Positions 18,815 to 26,693 of a stretch of 64,000 bases of DNA are shown one piece after another. Where the stretch lies: NCBI RefSeq assembly GCF_000425205.1, contig NZ_AULI01000015.1:1-64000 (forward strand). The letters run 5' to 3'. This stretch comes from Pontibacillus halophilus JSM 076056 = DSM 19796 (lineage in GTDB: Bacteria > Bacillota > Bacilli > Bacillales > BH030062). Each line of letters opens with the position of its first letter. Position 1 is the stretch's first letter. The translations under genes and the position numbers were made by a program. The notes beneath the pieces are model-generated. The model had not been told where the DNA came from, did no database searches, and saw only the letters and a list, made by a program, of their open reading frames with translations.

Positions 18815-18843
18815 TTGATAGAGGAAGTATTTTCATATATAGT
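18815..18843 (+). promoter_or_regulatory. Promoter of the 19.1-kb plus-strand operon
   Basis: TTGATA (18815-18820), 17-bp spacer, TATAGT (18838-18843). It is divergent from the transfer-operon promoter 40 bp away, so the two could share a regulator. Confidence 0.6.
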
Positions 18844-18877
18844 GAGATTATATTTACTTTCTTCGTTTATTTTGTTT

Positions 18878-18897
18878 GCTACTCCTAGCGAGTAAGC
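18878..18897 (+). promoter_or_regulatory. Shared leader hairpin (copy A)
   Basis: GCTACTC-CTAGC-GAGTAAGC forms a stem with one bulged A. It starts 34 bases after the -10 box and ends 25 bases before the leader terminator. An equivalent hairpin with the same stem sequence and the same spacing is present at 26501-26522. It is a candidate binding site for an antitermination factor. Confidence 0.6.
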
Positions 18898-18922
18898 GGG
18901 TTATGTCTAACGAATTCTTAAG

Positions 18923-18999
18923 AAGCTCTATTGGAGTGATTGACTTTCATACTGCACTTGCAGGTGAACCTACCAATCATTACAATAGGGCTTTTTTTT
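18923..18999 (+). promoter_or_regulatory. Leader attenuator-type hairpin before the 19081 gene
   Basis: Outer arms AGCTCTATTG/CAATAGGGCT with further pairing GTGATTG/CAATCAT, and an inner stem around TGCAC/GTGAA-like sequence, then eight T residues. An 84-codon reading frame overlaps it but is not a convincing gene. Confidence 0.7.
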
Positions 19000-19080
19000 A
19001 TGCTCTAAGAAAGGTGATGCACTATGTAACAGTACTAATTGTAAAAAGGGATAATCAATCAATTTTTAGGAGGATGCATT

Positions 19081-19608
19081 ATGCAGGAGAAGAAATTTAC
19101 AATATGGAAAAATGGGAAAGCACTCTATGAAGGAACACCGGTTCAAATTGTAGAGTGGGTTGGAAAAGAATTTAAACACTCTGTCGTCGAAACGGTATTA
19201 CTACTGGATTATACGATTACTCCATTGGGCAATATTAAAATGTTCTTGTTCGGAGATCACGAAGATATGTACATGTATACCTTTGACCAAGTGGACAGGA
19301 TGATAAAGTACGGTATCGAGCCATATAAAAATGAGCAAACTCATACCGCCATTACTCGCTTGTTAGAGATATGTATATGCCCTACTCAAAGTGACGTTGG
19401 GAATTCATTCACATATCACATATATCAAGCTCAATTAGACTATGAAGATGAACAATCTTACGTGGAATTTTGTTTGAGTACTGTAAGGAAACATTCTTTT
19501 ATTGAAGATGTTAAAAAGGGCAAAATCAGTATTCATTTGGGCTCTATGACAGAAATATTCCAAACTAATGACCCCAACCTTGCCCACGCACTGGCGACGG
19601 AATTATAA
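19081..19608 (+). CDS. Hypothetical protein, 175 aa
   Basis: No family recognised. Soluble, mildly acidic alpha/beta protein with aromatic-rich strands in the first 80 residues and a His/Tyr-rich centre. There are only a few cysteines (near 98-100 and 146). ATG follows AGGAGG at seven bases. It is the first gene after the leader hairpin at 18923-18999, and heads a set of three small genes that ends before the DndC-like gene. Nothing in the sequence indicates its function. Confidence 0.6.
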   Translation: MQEKKFTIWKNGKALYEGTPVQIVEWVGKEFKHSVVETVLLLDYTITPLGNIKMFLFGDHEDMYMYTFDQVDRMIKYGIEPYKNEQTHTAITRLLEICICPTQSDVGNSFTYHIYQAQLDYEDEQSYVEFCLSTVRKHSFIEDVKKGKISIHLGSMTEIFQTNDPNLAHALATEL

Positions 19609-19628
19609 AAAATCATACGCAAGAATTG

Positions 19629-19665
19629 GCGATAGTTAAGGTTTCCCCTTAGTTATCGCTTTTTT
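19629..19665 (+). promoter_or_regulatory. Terminator hairpin just before the 19685 gene
   Basis: GCGATAGTTAAGG/CCTTAGTTATCGC with a five-base loop, then six T residues, sits 20 bases ahead of the next start codon. It either ends the 19081 transcript or is an attenuator for the next gene. Confidence 0.75.
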
Positions 19666-19684
19666 GTTAAGGAGAGAAATGTAT

Positions 19685-19909
19685 ATGAGTAAACCAGTAA
19701 TGATTCTAAGAGAAAACGAAAGAGATATATTCTCTTTGATTGGAAGAGCAAGCTCGACATTAAAAGCTGCTGGACTCCACGAAGATTCTTTTGAAATGCG
19801 TCAAAGGATATCAGCCGCTTCAAATCATGAACTAGCTCTATCCATCGTAAAACAATATGTAGTTATTCAATATCATAAATTGTTTTATTCTACTCCTAGA
19901 AACCAGTAA
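19685..19909 (+). CDS. Hypothetical small protein, 74 aa
   Basis: Small, mostly helical protein with basic N-terminal half and no cysteines. Not recognised. The ATG at 19685 is preferred over ATG 19679 and TTG 19664 because AAGGAGAG lies eight bases upstream of it. It stands in a series of small genes of the same strand, each with its own strong ribosome site. Confidence 0.55.
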   Translation: MSKPVMILRENERDIFSLIGRASSTLKAAGLHEDSFEMRQRISAASNHELALSIVKQYVVIQYHKLFYSTPRNQ

Positions 19910-19958
19910 TTACCTAAATGACACAAATAATAATCAATATACGTTGGAGGAATTCACA

Positions 19959-20357
19959 ATGGATAAATTCTTGATCGCAAAAGTAGCAGAATTTGTAGAG
20001 GTAAAGTATAAAGGTGAATTAATTAAAAGAACTGAGAGCGTAACACCAATTATTTTAGGTAGTAGCAGGGGCCATACACCTGATGAAGCTGTTAAGAAGT
20101 TTAGTGACAAGAGTGAAATTCACGAAGACCTTTTGTCAGCTTATCAGCTTGCTAGTGACGGACCAATGCACTATGCCTATAAGGAAGAAATTAAGTTCTT
20201 TTTGCGAAACTATTACTTCAACGAGGAACAACATGACCTCATCTTAGAAAACATTGAAGGAATCGCAGAGACTTTAGTTCATAACGATGAAGATTTTGGT
20301 TCCAAAACGTTGTCATATATGAACGAGTTTGTTGAAGAACATTTAATTAACAATTAA
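19959..20357 (+). CDS. Hypothetical protein, 132 aa
   Basis: Acidic, helical protein with a strand-rich first 45 residues. Not recognised. ATG 19959 follows TTGGAGGA. A hairpin with a U-tract follows the gene at 20379-20435 and separates it from the DndC-like gene, which may belong to the same transcription unit if the terminator is bypassed. Confidence 0.55.
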   Translation: MDKFLIAKVAEFVEVKYKGELIKRTESVTPIILGSSRGHTPDEAVKKFSDKSEIHEDLLSAYQLASDGPMHYAYKEEIKFFLRNYYFNEEQHDLILENIEGIAETLVHNDEDFGSKTLSYMNEFVEEHLINN

Positions 20358-20378
20358 TTAGCAGGATTACTTATCAAT

Positions 20379-20435
20379 AAGGGAGGGAAGCCCACAGTGT
20401 ATAAATTAGGGGCTACCTCCCCTTTTTTATACCCA
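20379..20435 (+). promoter_or_regulatory. Terminator/attenuator hairpin before the DndC-like gene
   Basis: AAGGGAGG...AGCCC pairs with GGGGCT...CCTCCCCTT, followed by six T residues. It ends 12-20 bases before the DndC-like start codon, so it probably acts as a leader attenuator as well as a terminator for upstream genes. Confidence 0.75.
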
Positions 20436-20447
20436 TAGGGCGATAAT

Positions 20448-22358
20448 ATGAATAAAGCACTAATAGAAGAATGGGAAAAACGATTAGCTGCAGTTAACGT
20501 TTTTCAAGAATTCGATGATATAATAGAGAGACTAAAAACGGAATATTTACGAGAAGATTTGAAGCCTTGGCAGATAGGTTTGAGCGGAGGGAAAGATAGC
20601 TCTCTTTTACTTACGCTAGTGTGGAAAATGTTGTTGCAACTAACTAAAGAAGAACGTCAAAGGTATGTTCACGTTGTAATGGCTGACACCATGGTGGAAA
20701 CTCCACTTATGGAAAACTATCAAATTAAAGTTCTCAAACAGGTTGAGAAATCCGCTTATGAACAAGGTTTATCTGATGTATTACGCACACACATGGTGAA
20801 GCCCCCAATGAAGTCCAGATTCCATTATAAATTAATCGGCAGAGGGACGCCTGTTCCTAGTTCAACCTCAAATCGTTTTTGTACGTCGCATCTGAAAATA
20901 AATCCGATGAGGAAGAAGATGGAGGAACTACTCAAAGAGTCATTAGAGAATCAAGATCCACTTAAACCACAGGACCCATATCTAATGATTAACCTACTTG
21001 GGGTAAGAATGGACGAAAGTAAAGCTAGGGCTAATTCCATTAACAACTTTTCTACGGATGATTTATACGCTAAACATGCGACTGACAACAGGATATTAGT
21101 TATGCACCCAATAAGAAACGTTACCCTAGACGAATTATGGGCTTACTTAGAAAGCGAAGGTACTTTGCCATACGGAATAACTGTTGCTGAAATGAAAGAG
21201 CAGTACGGTACTACAGGTATGGAATGTGGTATTAAAGATGGCTCGGAAGGCGAAGGACAATCATGCGGAAAAGCAGGTTCACGTAGCGGTTGTTGGACGT
21301 GCGCAGTGGTGTCGGAAGATGTAATGTTGAATAACCTTATAAGTGAGGGCCGCAGTGAATATAGGTACCTCCTAGAGTGGAAAGAATACATGATTGCGAT
21401 ACGTAATGATGCAAGATTTAGATTACCTACCCAAAGGCAAAAGATGAACCAACATGCAAGGGTAGCGCGAGAATCAACTTTCTCTCTCTTTGATGAAATG
21501 GATTTAAAAAATAAGTATGAGCACTTATATGATTCCTTTGGAAGAGCTCAATATACTTGGGTTCCTGGTGCGATGACCATAGAAGCTAGAAAAAGAATGT
21601 TAGAATACCTTCTTTGGATAGAAGAAATGACCGGTATGAAGCTTATAGAAGACGATGAATTGCAAGCAATCTATAATACCTGGAAAGAAGATGGCTATGA
21701 TATAGGTCCAGCTGATATTAAGCCAGTTCGCCATGTTCATAGAGAAAAATTAATCTTGAAAAAGGACGGCAGCATTAATGATTATATGACTACAGTGACC
21801 TCTTTCCCTATCTTCTACGTAAATATACAAACTAAGATGAATATTAGCGAAATGGTTACTTATATTCACGATAAATCACGCGAAACAGGTATGCACTATC
21901 CCTATTTACAACAAGCATTAGATTATGAAGAACATTCACTGGTATACAACGAATACATCTTTATTGTATGCACCTCACACGCAACTACTCAGGAGGAAGC
22001 AGAACAACTAATCTACTCATGGTTAGATTGGACAAACTCCTATCCTTATTCTCTTAATGAACAACCACATGAAGGTTGGTGTGAAGCGGAAGAAGGTATT
22101 CATATCCCTACTCAGAAAAGGGATCAGGAAGCATTATCTGATTTTGTGAAGGCATTTCATATGTTGGAGCGAATTGATGAAAAAAAACTCTCAACGATGG
22201 AACTATGGGAGTTAGAAGATGTAGCGGAGAATATTAACCTCTTTGACGTCATAAGAAGAAACATAGCTATAAATAACAGCATTAGATTCTCTTCAAAAAA
22301 TACATTGGTTGAAGAAGAGTCAGAGCGCAATGGTACACAATTAACATTAATACTATAA
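20448..22358 (+). CDS. dndC: DndC-like PAPS-reductase family protein (orphan)
   Basis: 636 residues. Residues 46-51 are SGGKDS, the PP-loop that binds and cleaves ATP, preceded by LKPWQIGL as in DndC. Cysteines fitting an iron-sulfur centre are at 145 (RFCTSHLK), 260, 273, 282 and 285 (CGKAGSRSGCWTC). DndC adenylates or activates the DNA backbone for phosphorothioation together with DndA/IscS, DndD and DndE. No dndB, dndD, dndE or dptFGH gene is in the window. The length is greater than the usual ~500 residues; the last ~200 residues (about 425-636) resemble nothing I recognise. It could serve DNA phosphorothioation with chromosomal partners or another thiolation. Family placement is confident, function is not. 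Confidence 0.85.
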   Translation: MNKALIEEWEKRLAAVNVFQEFDDIIERLKTEYLREDLKPWQIGLSGGKDSSLLLTLVWKMLLQLTKEERQRYVHVVMADTMVETPLMENYQIKVLKQVEKSAYEQGLSDVLRTHMVKPPMKSRFHYKLIGRGTPVPSSTSNRFCTSHLKINPMRKKMEELLKESLENQDPLKPQDPYLMINLLGVRMDESKARANSINNFSTDDLYAKHATDNRILVMHPIRNVTLDELWAYLESEGTLPYGITVAEMKEQYGTTGMECGIKDGSEGEGQSCGKAGSRSGCWTCAVVSEDVMLNNLISEGRSEYRYLLEWKEYMIAIRNDARFRLPTQRQKMNQHARVARESTFSLFDEMDLKNKYEHLYDSFGRAQYTWVPGAMTIEARKRMLEYLLWIEEMTGMKLIEDDELQAIYNTWKEDGYDIGPADIKPVRHVHREKLILKKDGSINDYMTTVTSFPIFYVNIQTKMNISEMVTYIHDKSRETGMHYPYLQQALDYEEHSLVYNEYIFIVCTSHATTQEEAEQLIYSWLDWTNSYPYSLNEQPHEGWCEAEEGIHIPTQKRDQEALSDFVKAFHMLERIDEKKLSTMELWELEDVAENINLFDVIRRNIAINNSIRFSSKNTLVEEESERNGTQLTLIL

Positions 22359-22362
22359 TTCA

Positions 22363-22394
22363 ACCCCCATAACTATTGTGAAGTTATGGGGGTT
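22363..22394 (+). terminator. Terminator after the DndC-like gene
   Basis: AACCCCCATAACT/AGTTATGGGGGTT hairpin with a short loop directly after the stop codon. Confidence 0.85.
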
Positions 22395-22412
22395 ATTAAT
22401 ATTAAGTGACAT

Positions 22413-22547
22413 TTATTGATTTATTAAGATATCTTTGTCACCTTTATAGAAGTCAAATGTTGCATTGCTCGTAGTATATTCTTCTTCAATGTTCCTGATA
22501 AATGGTTTTTTCACCTATACATAATCTGTTTGATAAGGTAGTTTCAT
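22413..22547 (-). pseudogene. Short reading frame broken by an amber codon
   Basis: Minus-strand frame with ATG at 22547: ten codons (MKLPYQTDYV), TAG, then 33 codons beginning with GTG (VKKPFIRNIEEEYT...). The 33-codon part has the composition of a real small protein. The TAG is one change away from CAG. Either this is a nonsense mutation of a 44-residue protein or the GTG after it is used for a 33-residue product. No good ribosome site is visible for either start. Confidence 0.3.
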
Positions 22548-22572
22548 ACCTCACACCCATGTTGAAATAAAT

Positions 22573-22612
22573 ACAAAAACCCGTGGTAACAATTTAATGT
22601 CCACGGGTCTTT
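22573..22612 (-). terminator. Terminator of the 22616 gene
   Basis: ACAAAAACCCGTGG/CCACGGGTCTTTGT hairpin, 14-base loop, immediately after the minus-strand stop at 22616. Confidence 0.8.
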
Positions 22613-22615
22613 GTA

Positions 22616-22894
22616 TTAAGCTAATTTTAGGCCTTTAATGAATGAAAGGTACTCCTCTTTCATTCTCTCTTTCTGTTCATAAATCATCACAATACCATCT
22701 AGGTAAGTATAGTATAATTGGATGTAATCAACAGATTCATAAACGGCTGCGCCACTTCGGTTAACCCTGTCTAACTTATTTAATGCCAAGTCCAACGCGT
22801 TATTTAACGACGGACTGAAGGCTAGTGGTACCATATATGGTTGAAGAAACATCGGCTCTATTTCCTCAAGCCGATAAGCTAAATCCTGGTTCAT
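22616..22894 (-). CDS. Hypothetical protein, 92 aa
   Basis: Small helical protein with no recognised family. The last gene of the minus-strand group containing the DUF3854 protein. AAAGGAGAT lies about 13 bases ahead of the ATG, a little far. The composition (many Leu, Tyr, Glu) and the flanking terminator support a real gene. Confidence 0.5.
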   Translation of the reverse strand: MNQDLAYRLEEIEPMFLQPYMVPLAFSPSLNNALDLALNKLDRVNRSGAAVYESVDYIQLYYTYLDGIVMIYEQKERMKEEYLSFIKGLKLA

Positions 22895-22979
22895 TTTTTA
22901 TTATGATCTCCTTTAATAATATTTATCTTCCATCTTTGATAAACACTTTTATAAGTAAACTTATTAAATATTAAAATTT

Positions 22980-24260
22980 TTAGAAAAGAGATTTTATTTT
23001 AGGGTATTTGCCATGCAGGTACAAATCATCTATCCCCTTACCATGACTCTGGTCCCATAAGATAAGGTTTGCACGCATATTCTCCTTCTTTAATTCAGCG
23101 ATTAGCTGCATTAAATGACCTTTAACGTGAACATTGTCGTTAGCATCCATATCAAAGCAAATATTTACGACCTTTACCCCCATTTCCTTCAAGATGGGAA
23201 TCGCTAACCTCCAAGCTCCTACTCCTGGTACTGATACTATTGTATCACCAATTCCTTTAAGTTCTTCGTAATTATAGCGTTTAACTAAAAGGTCAGATGT
23301 AATATCACCCTTTAAGGGACCTTCGCCAATCCAAGCCACGTCAGTTTTGTATAGAGTTCCTTTTTCCCAATGCTTTAACTTTTCACTAGGGACGGAAATG
23401 TGTATAGGTGCTGGACTTCCAGAAGCCGTTCCTTTTGGTTTATTGGCTGAGCTTAACCAAAAATAGCGTGTCCCCTTTTTAATACGTACCCAACCCAAAA
23501 CTTCACCTTGCTCGTTTTCAATGGTGTGATGTTTTTTGGATACCTCCATGTTCCCTTCAAAAACAACCTTATCCTTGAATGTAACTCTAACTAAGTTAGG
23601 CTGTTCTATAATCGTTGCCTTTAAGCCTTCCTTACGTACTTTTATATGCGCTTCATAATACACCTTGTCTATACGGTATTGGAATCCGACGATTTGGTTG
23701 TATTGATTTCTGAAAGGTATTAATATACCTTTCGCTCCGGCTAAGCTAAAGAGCTTACCGTATTTACCATCCATTTCATAGAAGCCTGGTATGCCCTCAA
23801 AGTCAGTCTTATTTAAGTCCTTTGATATGGCTTTAACAATGTTCCAAGGCTTATCAGGAAAACTTTTATACTGTCTCGTCATAATTTGTTCATCAGATAG
23901 TTGACGATCTTCTGAACGTAAGTGATTAAGATGATCTTGCGTCAATGGAGCGTAGTTAAGTAAAGAACGATAGACTGAATCTAACTCATCGTCCCCTCTT
24001 TTCTCCGCGCCTGCAGCAACCTTGGCTTTATCTATTTTCTTAGGTTTACCCTTTAAGTAATGAAGCCAACCAGGAACTGCACTGTTCTTGCCAAATGGCC
24101 TGTCACTTTCTGTCCGAATACATACAACCTTGTTGCCATCCTTGTGAACCATACATGCCCCGGTGCTATTACATATAGGACAAGCTTCACGATAATACTC
24201 ATAGAACACAACTTCTTGTGTTTCCTTATCTCTTATACTAGTCGGTCTTAATGTGTGCAT
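22980..24260 (-). CDS. DUF3854-type zinc-finger and Toprim-like protein
   Basis: 426 residues. An N-terminal zinc-finger-like group (C27, C30, C36, C47) is followed by a linker. A C-terminal Toprim-like domain (about 305-420) shows WIGEGPLKGDI and VNICFDMDAND, the Glu and Asp-x-Asp of the Toprim fold. This combination is found in DUF3854 proteins of phages and plasmids, thought to be primase-like or nuclease-like replication factors. The middle domain (about 165-300) is not recognised. ATG follows AGGAGGAT. The gene is preceded by an attenuator-type leader. Confidence 0.75.
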   Translation of the reverse strand: MHTLRPTSIRDKETQEVVFYEYYREACPICNSTGACMVHKDGNKVVCIRTESDRPFGKNSAVPGWLHYLKGKPKKIDKAKVAAGAEKRGDDELDSVYRSLLNYAPLTQDHLNHLRSEDRQLSDEQIMTRQYKSFPDKPWNIVKAISKDLNKTDFEGIPGFYEMDGKYGKLFSLAGAKGILIPFRNQYNQIVGFQYRIDKVYYEAHIKVRKEGLKATIIEQPNLVRVTFKDKVVFEGNMEVSKKHHTIENEQGEVLGWVRIKKGTRYFWLSSANKPKGTASGSPAPIHISVPSEKLKHWEKGTLYKTDVAWIGEGPLKGDITSDLLVKRYNYEELKGIGDTIVSVPGVGAWRLAIPILKEMGVKVVNICFDMDANDNVHVKGHLMQLIAELKKENMRANLILWDQSHGKGIDDLYLHGKYPKIKSLF

Positions 24261-24314
24261 TGTAATCCTCCTAAAAAATTAATTGTCTTTATCCTGTCTA
24301 CACCTTAGACAAAT

Positions 24315-24402
24315 AAAAAAGCGGTCTATTAGGTGTGATTCGTCCACAGATAAGTAAAAATACATACTTATAGTGTTAAAACCACAGTCCAATAGACCGC
24401 TT
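24315..24402 (-). promoter_or_regulatory. Leader attenuator-type hairpin before the DUF3854 gene
   Basis: Minus-strand outer arms AAGCGGTCTATT/AATAGACCGCTT enclose inner pairing (GTGGTTTTAACACTATAAGT region) and end in six T residues. The start codon is about 55 bases further on. Confidence 0.8.
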
Positions 24403-24501
24403 CATATATTTGTAGAAAACCTGCTGGTTCATTACCGCGAGACATAAGATAAAAGTATTAATATACACCTAAATCTTAGCATAAATGGCAGATAAAATCA
24501 T

Positions 24502-26034
24502 CTAATTTTCTCGCTGAACACTCTCAATCATTTTCATGTGAAAATGTTTTGATCTTCTCATTGGAAGAAGTCCATTTAAGATTTTATGTTTTATTTTATT
24601 GTTATCAATGATCGTGGTCCACGTTTCTTCTCCTAACACTTCTATTGCTAGGTTGTAGAACGAATCGTGGAACTGATTCAGTGCTTTCTTATGGTAGAGT
24701 AAGGGCTTGTCTCCAATATTGTTATGGAGCACCTCTTCATGGGATAGATAGTGCATTCCTTTACCGATTAAAGGGAGGTTTAATGAATCTGCCAATACTT
24801 CAGGGGTACTATTACTCCCGTATTGGTTAAATAGTAACTTACAGTTAATGTTTTTCTCCTGTATCAGTACTTTATGGATAAAATCCTTGAACTCGAGAGT
24901 GTCATATACGCAATCAGAACCAACAATCCATAGCTCGTCTATATGATTCAAAGAATGTAATGTGTACTCGTTCATATCACCAGATTCTAAATCTACAAAT
25001 AATAAGTCATGTAGCTTTAAAGTGTTCATATAAAACTCTATTTGAGTACTGTCCCATTTCGATATATGGTCCTTCAAACCAAAGGGAAACCATCTAACTC
25101 TCTGGTACTCCAAATTCACACTTTCAGGAGGGATAGAGTGATCGATGAGGAAATTACTGAACGGGTTCCATCTTTCTAAACCATTCGTCTTATACCTCGA
25201 CATAGTTTCCTCAAGCCTTGCTTTACGTGTAATTCCTTCGAGCACCGCAATTGGTATGTGATATCTAGCTAAGAACATTGCGAAGTTTTGAATGAACGTG
25301 GAGACACCATTACGAGCTGGAGACCAGACTCCAATACTTTTAGGTTCTGTAAGCTTGGTTTTATAGAAAGGGATTTCTAGGTAATGTTTCAGCTGTTTTG
25401 CTCTCTCTAGAAAGCGTTCACGCTCTTCATTCTGTTTGTCCTCTTTGTTCCCTCTGCCCTCTTTATCTTCAATATCATCTTTACCCACTTCTGAGTTAGG
25501 AGTCTCAGGCTGAGTCTGCAGTTGGCTGCCCTCTTTAGTTGCTTCCTTCTCCCTCTCTGGGCTTTCGTAAGGAAGCGGTTGTTCATGTGTTTCTGTTATT
25601 TCATCTTCCCCTTCAGGTGGTGCTTCATTATCGCCTGGAGGGACATAAGGTAAATCTACATTGAAATCCAATGGAAGTTCCAAATCTTCATTAACGTCGT
25701 TCTCTTGACTACTACCAGTTAGCCACTCTTTGAAATGTTGATTAGCAGAGTTGAATACTTTGATTTTCTCATGAGTTTCTGTATTTTCATCGGAGAAGTA
25801 GATAAGATGCTCTATAGAAGTAAATTCTTCGACTAGCTCTAAGAGCTTAATATCATTCACTAAACTTTCTTGATCTAAAGCTACTAAAGAGTACTCCGAG
25901 GATTGTAAAGTCAAATCTAAGTCGCTGAAATCAGTTACAGAGACGACTTTAACCTCTTCATATACCGCTCTTAAAGCATGTTGTACTTCTCGCGACATAT
26001 CAGCATTTATTATATTGATAAGCGCATTACTCAT
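24502..26034 (-). CDS. TadZ/CpaE-like ParA-family ATPase
   Basis: 510 residues. Residues 1-105 resemble a receiver-type domain (atypical). A long Glu/Pro/Lys-rich disordered linker (about 130-205) follows. The C-terminal domain (235-480) looks like a ParA/MinD fold, but the P-loop reads SPARNGVSTF instead of KGGVGKST, so the signature lysine is missing. LLFVDLESGD has a Walker B-like Asp, and LLFNQYGSN is where the usual adenine-binding segment would be. TadZ and CpaE (pilus localisation) share this domain order. No pilus or tad genes are nearby. It is co-transcribed with the XRE gene, 7 bases away. Confidence 0.6.
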   Translation of the reverse strand: MSNALINIINADMSREVQHALRAVYEEVKVVSVTDFSDLDLTLQSSEYSLVALDQESLVNDIKLLELVEEFTSIEHLIYFSDENTETHEKIKVFNSANQHFKEWLTGSSQENDVNEDLELPLDFNVDLPYVPPGDNEAPPEGEDEITETHEQPLPYESPEREKEATKEGSQLQTQPETPNSEVGKDDIEDKEGRGNKEDKQNEERERFLERAKQLKHYLEIPFYKTKLTEPKSIGVWSPARNGVSTFIQNFAMFLARYHIPIAVLEGITRKARLEETMSRYKTNGLERWNPFSNFLIDHSIPPESVNLEYQRVRWFPFGLKDHISKWDSTQIEFYMNTLKLHDLLFVDLESGDMNEYTLHSLNHIDELWIVGSDCVYDTLEFKDFIHKVLIQEKNINCKLLFNQYGSNSTPEVLADSLNLPLIGKGMHYLSHEEVLHNNIGDKPLLYHKKALNQFHDSFYNLAIEVLGEETWTTIIDNNKIKHKILNGLLPMRRSKHFHMKMIESVQREN

Positions 26035-26041
26035 TGGTTAG

Positions 26042-26266
26042 TCAATCCTCCACATATAAAGGATACTTATTCTTTAAGAAGACATGTATTTTCTGTCTTG
26101 TCTTATCTGATATTTTTTGTTCGTTGTTTTCGATTAGCCATATTAATCTTTGGGATATTCCTAACGCTTCTGCAAATTGAAATTGATTGAGTTTGCAGCG
26201 TCTACGTATTAGCAACAACGCTTCTTGTTCGCTATCCACTTTGATGCTATCTAGCTTCAAGACCAT
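26042..26266 (-). CDS. XRE-family helix-turn-helix regulator
   Basis: 74 residues: a single five-helix Cro/C1-type domain (ALLLIRRRCKLNQFQFAEAL, then GISQRLIWLIENNEQ). Most likely a DNA-binding repressor of its own operon and perhaps of the divergent Rad52/DnaN/E2 operon, whose promoter is 200 bp away. The N-terminal 12 residues are outside the HTH. ATG follows AAGGAG. Confidence 0.85.
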   Translation of the reverse strand: MVLKLDSIKVDSEQEALLLIRRRCKLNQFQFAEALGISQRLIWLIENNEQKISDKTRQKIHVFLKNKYPLYVED

Positions 26267-26301
26267 TTCAACTCCTTACGACGAAATATATGATTGAATA
26301 C

Positions 26302-26350
26302 AAAAAACGCTCAACAACTGCACCTGTGTCCTACAGATGAGTGTTGAGCG
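26302..26350 (-). promoter_or_regulatory. Leader attenuator-type hairpin before the XRE/TadZ-like operon
   Basis: Minus-strand CGCTCAACA/TGTTGAGCG outer stem with an inner stem (CATCTGT/ACAGGTG), then six T residues, ends about 35 bases ahead of the XRE start. Confidence 0.8.
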
Positions 26351-26388
26351 GGGTACGCTTTTCTACGGATATAGATGATTTGGAACCT

Positions 26389-26394
26389 ATTATA
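26389..26394 (-). promoter_or_regulatory. -10 element of the XRE/TadZ-like operon
   Basis: Minus-strand TATAAT preceded by TGC, an extended -10. The leader hairpin starts 40 bases downstream. Confidence 0.55.
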
Positions 26395-26436
26395 GCATAA
26401 ACGATGGTTTATATGTGTACGATAGGAATAATATTC

Positions 26437-26465
26437 TTGTTAACGGCCTATAGAAAAGCTATAAT
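26437..26465 (+). promoter_or_regulatory. Promoter of the Rad52/DnaN/E2-JAB-E1 operon
   Basis: TTGTTA (26437-26442), 17-bp spacer, TATAAT (26460-26465). It drives a leader of about 220 bases before the first gene. Confidence 0.7.
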
Positions 26466-26500
26466 AGTTTCATAGATTTCTTTGTTTTTCTTTTTGATTC

Positions 26501-26522
26501 GCTACTCTTACTATGAGTAAGC
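26501..26522 (+). promoter_or_regulatory. Shared leader hairpin (copy B)
   Basis: GCTACTC-TTACTAT-GAGTAAGC, the same stem with bulged A as at 18878-18897, 35 bases after the -10 box and 26 bases before the leader terminator, again after a U-rich stretch. Confidence 0.6.
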
Positions 26523-26548
26523 TGGAGTTACTAATAATAAAAATTCGC

Positions 26549-26624
26549 ACCTATGTGGTCGATTGGATATTTAGAGATACCTGTCATTCGTATCTTTAAT
26601 CAATCAGACTACATAGGTTTTTTT
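26549..26624 (+). promoter_or_regulatory. Leader attenuator-type hairpin before the Rad52-like gene
   Basis: Outer arms ACCTATGTGGTCGATTG/CAATCAGACTACATAGGT with inner stem (TAGAGATAC/GTATCTTTA), then seven T residues. It is a complete intrinsic terminator about 70 bases before the first start codon. Confidence 0.85.
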
Positions 26625-26693
26625 ATTTTCTCTGGTGTAGCGGAATGAAGGACGAAGGAGTCTTTTTTTATCAATTTTTTAGGAGGATGATTT

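Noticed and set aside
18876-19130. 84-codon plus-strand frame upstream of the 19081 gene
   Set aside because: It runs through the leader hairpins and overlaps the next gene's start in another frame; no ribosome site; the RNA structure explains the region better.
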